Shown here: in pieces, positions 58,314 to 64,000 of the stretch
How the letters are laid out: the number at the start of each line of letters is the position of its first letter
Numbering within the stretch: position 1 is the stretch's first letter
Assembly (NCBI GenBank): GCA_001871475.1
Contig: MNVE01000002.1
Location: 141,938 to 205,937 of the forward strand
Length of the DNA: 64,000 nt
Direction of reading: 5' to 3'
DNA from: Candidatus Micrarchaeota archaeon CG1_02_47_40
Lineage (GTDB): Archaea; Micrarchaeota; Micrarchaeia; Anstonellales; CG1-02-47-40
The notes under the pieces: generated by a model
Told to the model about the DNA's origin: nothing
What the model saw: the letters and a program-made list of their open reading frames with translations, nothing else
The model's database searches: none
Translations under genes and position numbers: made by a program

Positions 58314-60380
58314 TCACTTTCTTCTGAAGTGAATTCTTGAATTGTTAAATCTCCCTCGATTTTGAGGACTTCCATCTCTCCCTTGATTCGAAGAGTTTCC
58401 GTATCTTCCTTTAGATGGGTTTGGAGAAGCATCTCCCTTCCCTCTGAACCTGTTCTGTGAATCCCCCTCTCTTCTTCTCTGCGTATTTCCATTCCTTCCT
58501 GTCTGCGTATTGCTTTCTTTTCTGAATTTATTATGTGAATTATAATCCCTTCTTTTATTTCGTGTATTACCCTCCTTCCCCTTATCCGGCGAAGCGTGCT
58601 TCGCTTTAAACTGCTCGGGTATAACGCCTTCTTTTCCCTTTAGTATGACAGTTCTTCCCCCTCTTCTGATTATTTCAAATCTGTTTCCCCTCGGGTCTTC
58701 CAGCTCGCATTTTCCCTCCATGCCAAGCTCAAAGAACAAATCATTCTCCGAAATCATAAGCTCAAGCGGATAGCCGGAGTATTTCATAAAGCCAAGCTCC
58801 GTATACTCCTCCTGCAAATGGGAAACTTCAAGAGAAGCAACCGCTCCCACAACATTCCCAAACCCCCTCCATGCCTCTACAGCAAGCGTATTCGTCACAT
58901 TCGCATAAGGAGAAAGTATTGTGCCATACTCCTGCACTAGGGAAGGCTCGCTTGCCATAAATGCGAAGGGTTTTTCCTCCGAAATTTCTTTTATCTTCCT
59001 CTCCAATTCAGGAAGTTCCTCATCAAATGCAACGCGGGGCGTATCCACCACTATCTTTCCCTCTTTGGCAATTTCAGATGAGAAACTCTCAAGCGGCACA
59101 ACAAATGGATTTGCCCTATTCTCCTGCAGCTGCCCCCTATTCTTAAGGTAGAATAAATCAGGAATGGGTGCAAAGGGAAGCTCTTTACTTTCAAATGAAA
59201 ATTCCTTCGCACTCCTTACCTTCAAGGGAGAATACCCTTTCAAAAACCTGTCCTCAATCTGCGCCCTTGCGACTTTATACAGCGTATCTCCAGTTCTGAT
59301 GGTTTTTATCTTAAGGGTGCACTCCTGCTTTGCTTCCGGCACTTCCCTTTCCCCGCTATAAATTCTGAAAATTTCAATTATTTTCCCGCTTGAGCTTGCG
59401 CGTATTGAATCCCCAATTCTGATTGGGGAGGAAAGCCTTACATGCGCTCCTTGCTTATCCGCCTTTATTACCTGCCCTATAAGCGAGCCTGAAAAGGCAG
59501 GCGCGCCGGAAGAGGTGAGCTTCTCCTTTCTTGCCTGCCCGAAAAGATACCCTCCTGTATAGCCTCTTGCTGTGAATTTTGACAAATCCCCTGCGCTTCC
59601 CGAATCTATCGCACTCCTGTAAGCACTCACTACATTTCTTACATAATTCCCATCCTTCAATCTCCCCTCTATTTTCACACACGCAATTCCCGCTGAAGAA
59701 ATCTCCCTCATCCTTGAAATAACATTCAAATCCTTTGTAGAGGTTAAATATCCGCTTTTCACGTACTTTCCATCGCAATAAAGCTTCCAGGGAAACCTGC
59801 AAATCTGCGCGCACGCACCCCTGTTTGCGCTTCTTTTAGTTTGTATGAGGCTGAAAAGGCACTTTCCAGAATAGGAATAACAAAGCGCCCCATGGCAGAA
59901 TATTTCCGTTTCTATGCCGCTATTCTCTTTTATTTTTTTTATCTGCTCTAAATTCAATTCCCTTGCAAGTATAATTCTTGAAAAACCCAAATTTTTCAGG
60001 AGTTTTGCCGTTTTTGAGTTGTGCACTGATAATTGAGTGCTTGCATGAAGGGGCAAATCAGGCGCAATCTCACGAGCCATCCTCGCCACTCCCAAATCCT
60101 GCACTATTAACGCGTCCGCCCCGTGCTCGTATGCGAATTTTATGTGCTCTGCCACCAGCTTTAGCTCCTGCTCAAAAATAAGCGTGTTCAGAGTAATGTA
60201 TGCCAATACGTCATTCTTGTGGCAGTATTTTATTCCCCCCGCAAGCTCCTCCTGCGTGAAATTTCTCGCACGCATTCGGGCATTCCAGACAGAGCCCATA
60301 TACACGGAGTCTGCGCCTGATTCCACTGCCGCCTTAAGAGAAGCAGGGCTTCCCACAGGTGCCAAAAGTTCCGGTTTCAT
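58314..60380 (-). CDS. U32 family protein (RlhA/TrhP-like) with disordered Arg/Asn/Gly tail
   Basis: 688 residues. The N-terminal 290 residues are a U32 TIM-barrel domain (LLAPVGSPASLKAAVESGAD, GADALIVQDLG, LHASTQLSVHN). Cys residues at 162, 167, 174, 190 and 194 fit the conserved iron-sulfur cluster. Family members are tRNA or rRNA hydroxylases (TrhP, RlhA) or collagenase-like proteases. A linker and beta-domain follow. The last about 90 residues are a low-complexity tail rich in Arg, Asn, Gly and Ser, like RGG-type RNA-binding tails. ATG 60380 is chosen; the longer start overlaps the cold-shock promoter. Confidence 0.88.
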   Translation of the reverse strand: MKPELLAPVGSPASLKAAVESGADSVYMGSVWNARMRARNFTQEELAGGIKYCHKNDVLAYITLNTLIFEQELKLVAEHIKFAYEHGADALIVQDLGVARMAREIAPDLPLHASTQLSVHNSKTAKLLKNLGFSRIILARELNLEQIKKIKENSGIETEIFCHGALCYSYSGKCLFSLIQTKRSANRGACAQICRFPWKLYCDGKYVKSGYLTSTKDLNVISRMREISSAGIACVKIEGRLKDGNYVRNVVSAYRSAIDSGSAGDLSKFTARGYTGGYLFGQARKEKLTSSGAPAFSGSLIGQVIKADKQGAHVRLSSPIRIGDSIRASSSGKIIEIFRIYSGEREVPEAKQECTLKIKTIRTGDTLYKVARAQIEDRFLKGYSPLKVRSAKEFSFESKELPFAPIPDLFYLKNRGQLQENRANPFVVPLESFSSEIAKEGKIVVDTPRVAFDEELPELERKIKEISEEKPFAFMASEPSLVQEYGTILSPYANVTNTLAVEAWRGFGNVVGAVASLEVSHLQEEYTELGFMKYSGYPLELMISENDLFFELGMEGKCELEDPRGNRFEIIRRGGRTVILKGKEGVIPEQFKAKHASPDKGKEGNTRNKRRDYNSHNKFRKESNTQTGRNGNTQRRREGDSQNRFRGKGDASPNPSKGRYGNSSNQGRDGSPQNRGRFNNSRIHFRRK

Positions 60381-60473
60381 AATTAGGTTATGGCGTTTTT
60401 GGCTTATAAAACAGCAAGACGGGAAGTTTATAAGCACTCCGCTTCATAAACAATATGAAAAGTGGTGATATAA

Positions 60474-60665
60474 ATGAAAGGAAAAATAAAGATGTTCAAC
60501 CCGGCACGCGGCTTCGGCTTCATAACCGGAGACGACGGAAAGGACGTGTACGTGCACACTTCGGCAATTGAAGGCGGAGTTGCGCTTGCAGTCGGAGATG
60601 CGGTAGAGTATGAAACCGAGCAGTCCGAGCGCGGGATGCGCGCAAAAGGCGTAAAAAAGATATAA
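60474..60665 (+). CDS. Cold-shock-domain RNA/DNA-binding protein
   Basis: 63 residues: KGKIKMFNPARGFGFITGDDGKDVYVHTSAIEG in sequence terms gives RNP1 GFGFIT (13-18) and RNP2 VYVHT (25-29), the single-stranded nucleic-acid site of bacterial Csp proteins. The usual Trp near the start is Phe8. Cold-shock domains are scarce in archaea. It follows GGTG-ATATAA at 60463-60472. It is divergent from the U32 gene. Confidence 0.92.
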   Translation: MKGKIKMFNPARGFGFITGDDGKDVYVHTSAIEGGVALAVGDAVEYETEQSERGMRAKGVKKI

Positions 60666-60905
60666 CTTCTCTTTTTTGCAGGCTTTTTTTATTTTCTTAA
60701 GCCTAATTTAATTTTTTTTATTTTCTTAAGCCTACTTTAGCTTTTTTTTCTTAAGCCTAATTCTTGCTTTAACTTTTTTTACGAGATTGCTTTAAGCCTT
60801 TTTATTTTCCCAAGCGCAGCCTTTACTTTAACTCGTTATTTATCTTTCAAGCCCAGCCCTTACTTTAGTTCCTTTTTACTCAAGAGGATTTCTTACTTTA
60901 ACTCT
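60666..60905 (+). repeat. T-rich degenerate tandem repeats after the cold-shock gene
   Basis: Five to six units of TTTTATTTTCTTAAGCCTAA type, with period about 25-40 bases (CTTAAGCCT at 60696, 60725, 60750; weaker copies to 60850). Each has a T-run of up to nine bases, so the tract can act as a serial terminator for the cold-shock gene. Confidence 0.55.
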
Positions 60906-61369
60906 TTCTCTAAAATGAAAAAATCCGCCCCATCTTTAGTAATCATATTAACCGTATGAAACCCCAGCTTCTCGCAAAGCACCTGCCCTATCTCATTTCC
61001 CCCTTTCACTTCCGTCATAATCTTTCTGTATTCAAGCTGCCTTGCCCTCTCCTCAAGCCCGTTTCTCAAACTTTCAGTAATGCTGCTTCCAATGTATTGC
61101 GGATGCACCTTCAATCCGTTTATTACTGCGGTGCGCCTGTCCTTTTTTCTTATGCCTCCCATTGCCACAAGCTCCTTTCCTAAATATACTACTATGAAAT
61201 CTCCTTTTCCCTCAAGGCAGGCAGTCTGCATATGCTCCGGGCTTATTTCCAGCCTTTCAGAAGAGTTGGCTGTCGGCTTTGGTAAAGCAATTTTATTCAA
61301 TTCCATTGCCTTCTTTAAGTCCTTCTTCTGCTCAAAGCACCTAACTTCCGGGTTTTGTTTGGTATTCAT
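60893..61369 (-). CDS. GNAT-family N-acetyltransferase
   Basis: 158 residues. GKELVAMGGIRKKDRRTAVINGLKVHPQYIGSSI carries the acetyl-CoA binding strand and P-loop (VHPQYIGSSI is a shortened V-x-P-x-x-x-G/A motif). The C-terminus has the NEIGQVLCEKLGFHTV helix and strand typical of GNATs. The substrate is unknown. It is convergent with the cold-shock gene and lies over the T-rich repeat. Confidence 0.8.
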   Translation of the reverse strand: MNTKQNPEVRCFEQKKDLKKAMELNKIALPKPTANSSERLEISPEHMQTACLEGKGDFIVVYLGKELVAMGGIRKKDRRTAVINGLKVHPQYIGSSITESLRNGLEERARQLEYRKIMTEVKGGNEIGQVLCEKLGFHTVNMITKDGADFFILEKELK

Positions 61370-61422
61370 GCTAGTATTATGTATGAGGTAGTATATAAGG
61401 GCGAGAAAATGGGCAGACGTTT

Positions 61423-62172
61423 TTACACCTCAAGCAATGTCAAAATCTCCTTCTCAACGAGAGAGAATTCAGGAAGCTTCTCAAATAAGAGCGGCTTGAG
61501 CTCCCCCTTCCAACGCGTCTCCTTCTCCTTCACCTTCTCTGCAAACGCCTCCTTTGAGAATTTATTCCCGTAATAATTCAACTTGGCATTCACGAATTTT
61601 TCATCAAACAGAATTCCCTTGTTTTTAGCAAGGAAATGAAGGTCGTAAAGGTCTCTTGCCTTATCCCGTGTCATTATCGCCCTGATTTTCTCTGCGGCAA
61701 CTTCTGGCAGAGCCATCCCCAAAACCATTTTTGAAGGCAGTGAATATTGATTCTGCACAAAGGGGAGAGAAAGGGCATTTATAAGTGGTTTTTCCCTCTT
61801 GCTTATTTCCACATACACGTGGCAGAGGTCAATCTCCCCGGTGTTAAGCGGCCCCTTTGCGCTTATCCGAAATGAAAACGACTGCGGAATCCCTTTTTCT
61901 TTTCTTACTGAATTCTCAACCCCGAAAAACCGCAGGCTTTCGGACACTTTCCCCGGCAAATCCTGCGGAATCTCCTCCATGCAGGTGAAATCCAAATCCT
62001 CCGAGAATCTTGGCAGCCCGTGGAAAAACCATAAGTAAGTGCCTCCCTTGAAAAGCAGGGGATATTCGCAAAGCGAGAGGAGTATGAGCGACTGTATGTA
62101 ATGCTTTTCCTGCTGCCAGGGCCGAAGATTGTTCAGCTTTGCAAGCTTCTGCAGGGTTTCCTTGTCAATCAT
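61423..62172 (-). CDS. AbiEii-type nucleotidyltransferase toxin
   Basis: 249 residues with the AbiEii signature LLFKGGTYLWFFHGLPRFSEDLDF (GG-x10-DxD). Further segments LPEVAAEKIRAIMTRDKARDLYDLHFLA are shared by the family. AbiEii toxins are nucleotidyltransferases that stall growth (type IV toxin-antitoxin). Its ATG overlaps the AbiEi stop (62169-62172), so expression is coupled to the antitoxin. Confidence 0.88.
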   Translation of the reverse strand: MIDKETLQKLAKLNNLRPWQQEKHYIQSLILLSLCEYPLLFKGGTYLWFFHGLPRFSEDLDFTCMEEIPQDLPGKVSESLRFFGVENSVRKEKGIPQSFSFRISAKGPLNTGEIDLCHVYVEISKREKPLINALSLPFVQNQYSLPSKMVLGMALPEVAAEKIRAIMTRDKARDLYDLHFLAKNKGILFDEKFVNAKLNYYGNKFSKEAFAEKVKEKETRWKGELKPLLFEKLPEFSLVEKEILTLLEV

Positions 62173-62732
62173 TTGAACAGCCTCTCAAGCTTCTTTTTTC
62201 CCTTTCCACTGAATCTGGAAACGTATTCCTTAAGTTTCTTTTTGTCAAGTTTTCCAGAAATCTCTTTATAAAAAGACAGGGGCAGGAGGTTTAAGTATGC
62301 CATGTCAAGCACCGCCTTTTCCCTGTCCGCAAGCATTATGTAGCTATCTCCTTTTTTCTTTCTCTCAAACCCAAAGAAAAGGGAAGGAGGCATCTTATGG
62401 TAATAAATTCCAAGAGCCGGGTAATCACGGCTGTTTCTCGTTGAAACGCACTCTATTTTTACGGGAATTTGGCTGAAAAGCCCGTGCAGGGAAAGCGCTG
62501 ATGCGAAAGAGATATAGGAAGGTTCGTAAAGCTGTGTCGCTATTATGAAATCGTCATCCGAAAAGGATATTTTTCCCCTTAAGATTTTTTTTGCCAATCC
62601 CGTTTTTGCCAATCTGTTTAGGTAAACGGTTGCAACTGCCCTTGATTTTGCAATCAGGTTGGCAAGTTGCTGAACAGTGAAAACCGCCCGTGTGCTTCTT
62701 ATTGCCTTATCTCTTATCTGGTATAGGTTCAT
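62169..62732 (-). CDS. AbiEi-type antitoxin/repressor
   Basis: 187 residues with an N-terminal winged helix (FTVQQLANLIAKSRAVATVYLNRL). The C-terminal domain is typical of AbiEi (ISFASALSLHGLF, KAVLDMAYLNLLPL). AbiEi binds its own promoter and neutralises AbiEii. The start ATG 62732 lies five bases after GGTG; an in-frame ATG at 62735 is nearly equal. A 16-bp perfect palindrome occupies the likely transcription start. Confidence 0.85.
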   Translation of the reverse strand: MNLYQIRDKAIRSTRAVFTVQQLANLIAKSRAVATVYLNRLAKTGLAKKILRGKISFSDDDFIIATQLYEPSYISFASALSLHGLFSQIPVKIECVSTRNSRDYPALGIYYHKMPPSLFFGFERKKKGDSYIMLADREKAVLDMAYLNLLPLSFYKEISGKLDKKKLKEYVSRFSGKGKKKLERLFK

Positions 62733-62744
62733 CATCACACCCAA

Positions 62745-62779
62745 ATAACAATATTGTTATACTGGTAAAACAATATAAA
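62745..62779 (-). promoter_or_regulatory. AbiE promoter with a 16-bp palindromic operator
   Basis: ATAACAATATTGTTAT (62745-62760) is a perfect palindrome. The TATA sequence TTTATATTG (about 62771-62779, minus strand) lies about 20 bases upstream of it, so a bound protein would block initiation. Confidence 0.65.
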
Positions 62780-62786
62780 GCTTTGC

Positions 62787-63575
62787 TTATACTCCGAACT
62801 CTTCCGTGCTTACCCATTCAGCCTTCAGCAGAGCCCACCAATCCAATGCCAGCCCGCTCAACAGGTATTCGTAGGGAAGATAGCCATATCCTCTTTCTCC
62901 CCATTCCTCCCCCCAGGAATTGCGTATAATGAATGCTCCCTTGCATCCCCCTATTTTCATTTCATCCTCATACCCGACTGCCATTACAGCATGCCCGCCT
63001 AACACTTCTTCCTCTTCTTCTGGAAAGGGTATTTTGCCTCCTTCTGCCTCCTCTATTGAGGCATATACTCTAAAGCCAAACATTGCAGGTATTCCTTCGC
63101 AAAGCGTTTCCTTTATCTCCTGCAAGGAGGTTAATCTGAAATACGCAAGCGCCTGATAATTCTGCGCAAATGAATAGCAGAAGGCAGGAGGCGCCTCATC
63201 CAAACTCTTTTCTTCGTATTCCCAGTATTTTTCAGGGGGCGCTCCGAACAATGCCAGCGCTCCCATTGTAGTGCGTATGTATGCGCCGGAATCTCCCTTG
63301 CTCTGCATTAAATCCCTTGTGGATTTGTAAATAAACATTCTGGAAAGCGCACCTTCCTTCTTGTAAGTGCGTATATTGTGATACTCCAGCAGAGCTGCCG
63401 CCGCATTTGCAGTGCACGAGCCAATCTCTCCCTGATTGAATATTTTGGGGCAGTCTTTGCGCAGGTCTATTTTTGAGGGAGTTTCCTTTTCCTTCTTAAG
63501 AAGAGCCTTTATTTTGGGCGTTTCTCTCGTGTAATCCCTTTCATCCGGCAAATCAGGCAGCCAGCCGAATTTCAT
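62787..63575 (-). CDS. C1A papain-like cysteine protease (cytosolic)
   Basis: 262 residues. The catalytic Cys is in NQGEIGSCTANAAAAL with the oxyanion Gln just before; GGHAVMAVGY gives the His and IIRNSWGEEWGERGYGYLPYEYL the Asn/Trp end. The short N-terminal segment (FGWLPDLPDERDY) resembles prodomain-less bacterial and viral C1 proteases. No signal peptide, so it is probably cytoplasmic. The promoter region is shared with nothing obvious. Confidence 0.88.
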   Translation of the reverse strand: MKFGWLPDLPDERDYTRETPKIKALLKKEKETPSKIDLRKDCPKIFNQGEIGSCTANAAAALLEYHNIRTYKKEGALSRMFIYKSTRDLMQSKGDSGAYIRTTMGALALFGAPPEKYWEYEEKSLDEAPPAFCYSFAQNYQALAYFRLTSLQEIKETLCEGIPAMFGFRVYASIEEAEGGKIPFPEEEEEVLGGHAVMAVGYEDEMKIGGCKGAFIIRNSWGEEWGERGYGYLPYEYLLSGLALDWWALLKAEWVSTEEFGV

Positions 63576-63697
63576 GCAAAGATTAGGAGGGGAAGGAAGA
63601 AAAGGCTTTGCGGGGGCGAGGAGGAAACGAACAGACTGTTTTGGGAAAGCCGCTCTCTTAAGGGAAAGACTTTTAAGGTGTTATAACGCCTAATTTA

Positions 63698-63785
63698 GCA
63701 TTGCATCCCCGTGGTTGCCTGGCTTCGGTCGGGCAAACGCGGGCTTTAATGTTGATTTTTAATGCCCCAAACAGCCGCCCTTTTT
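63698..63785 (+). ncRNA. Candidate structured RNA with a long UUCG-capped hairpin
   Basis: CCCGTGGTTGCCTGGC at 63708-63723 pairs with 63728-63743 (15 of 16 positions, three G-U) across a UUCG loop closed by C-G. The G-U pairs and the stable loop exist only on the plus strand. GCATT (63698-63702) can pair with AATGC (63761-63765) below it, and T5 (63781-63785) follows as a terminator. It is not a tRNA. An H/ACA guide is conceivable (ACA at 63770-63772), but the pocket does not fit well. Confidence 0.5.
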
Positions 63786-63817
63786 ATAGACGGTTCCAAC
63801 CTTTAATGGCTGATTCT

Positions 63818-64000
63818 TCAAGGCGCCTCTTTTCTGTAGATTTCCAGAAGTTCTTGGCAGAAGTCTTTCATCTTTTCATCTCCTATCTCCTTTGCCGTGC
63901 TGCAAAGGGTGAGAAGATTGAAGGACGGCCGAAAATTTTTTAATGACTCTAAGCATTTTAGGATAGTTATCGACAAGTTCTTTGTATGTAACGTTAATTG
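63818..64000 (-). CDS. Partial gene entering from the right edge (3' end only)
   Basis: From base 64000 down to TGA at 63818-63820 the minus strand stays open for 60 codons. The last part (TAKEIGDEKMKDFCQELLEIYRKEAP) looks like real helical protein. In the same region the adjacent frame gives a better upstream part (NVTYKELVDNYPKMLRVIKKF). The switch falls at a run of six T (63936-63941), so a frameshift or sequencing slip is possible. The family cannot be judged. Confidence 0.45.
   Translation of the reverse strand, partial: QLTLHTKNLSITILKCLESLKNFRPSFNLLTLCSTAKEIGDEKMKDFCQELLEIYRKEAP

Overview
The window looks like part of the chromosome of an archaeon, probably a DPANN-type lineage (Diapherotrites or Micrarchaeota-like; the phylum is my inference). 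Archaeal markers are ribosomal proteins eS1 (S3Ae), S15 and eS6, aIF2-gamma, the KH/beta-CASP nuclease aCPSF1 (FttA), a proteasome beta subunit, fibrillarin, a class I lysyl-tRNA synthetase and two intron-containing tRNAs. Starts are mostly leaderless or preceded by GGTG-type Shine-Dalgarno sites, and TATA boxes are visible. A few genes are more typical of bacteria (mnmA, a cold-shock protein, a class I fructose bisphosphatase).

Layout. 1-7.8 kb: a beta-propeller/Cys-repeat surface protein entering from the left, mnmA, a Cys-repeat lipoprotein, membrane proteins, a VOC protein, an amino acid permease and a coiled-coil protein. 7.8-12.3 kb: two Fic genes and a winged-helix/nucleotidyltransferase pair, each with its own promoter repeats. 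12.5-20.9 kb: an FmdE-like protein, a very Lys-rich protein, a ferritin-like protein, lysS, a tRNA-Lys(UUU) with two introns, fibrillarin, an asparagine-synthase-like PP-loop enzyme, a tRNA-Arg(CCU) with a long intron, and two membrane proteins. 21.0-30.9 kb: one collinear type I restriction-modification operon (hsdM, hsdS, hsdR) into which an AlbA_2/ATPase gene, a membrane-anchored unknown, a HEPN/ApeA-like protein, a DUF45 metallopeptidase and a 43-residue antitoxin-like gene are built.

30.9-49.8 kb is mostly housekeeping: fttA, proteasome beta, eS1, S15, an XTP pyrophosphatase, valS, an MBL hydrolase, metG, glnA with an unusual leader carrying four hairpins, a divergent Lrp regulator, an aldolase plus FBPase gluconeogenic pair, an M24 peptidase, eS6, aIF2-gamma, rpe, a methyltransferase and a PduO-type adenosyltransferase. 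49.8-64 kb is more accessory: a type IIG restriction-methylase, a P-loop/dCMP deaminase fusion, several unknown proteins, a DUF5678 plus retropepsin pair, a U32 enzyme with a disordered Arg/Asn/Gly tail, a cold-shock protein, an AbiEi/AbiEii pair, a papain-like protease, a strongly folded candidate RNA and a partial gene leaving at the right edge.

Two themes recur. First, defence or toxin-antitoxin modules are dense (type I RM with embedded genes, type IIG, Fic x2, two AbiE-like pairs, orphan small antitoxins, a deaminase fusion), and four of them have obvious operator-like repeats at their promoters. Second, short perfect hairpins and local tandem duplications are scattered at gene ends and leaders (mnmA, metG, glnA, the type IIG gene, the FBPase/peptidase junction, the cold-shock gene tail). 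All calls were made by reading the sequence; no database search was run.
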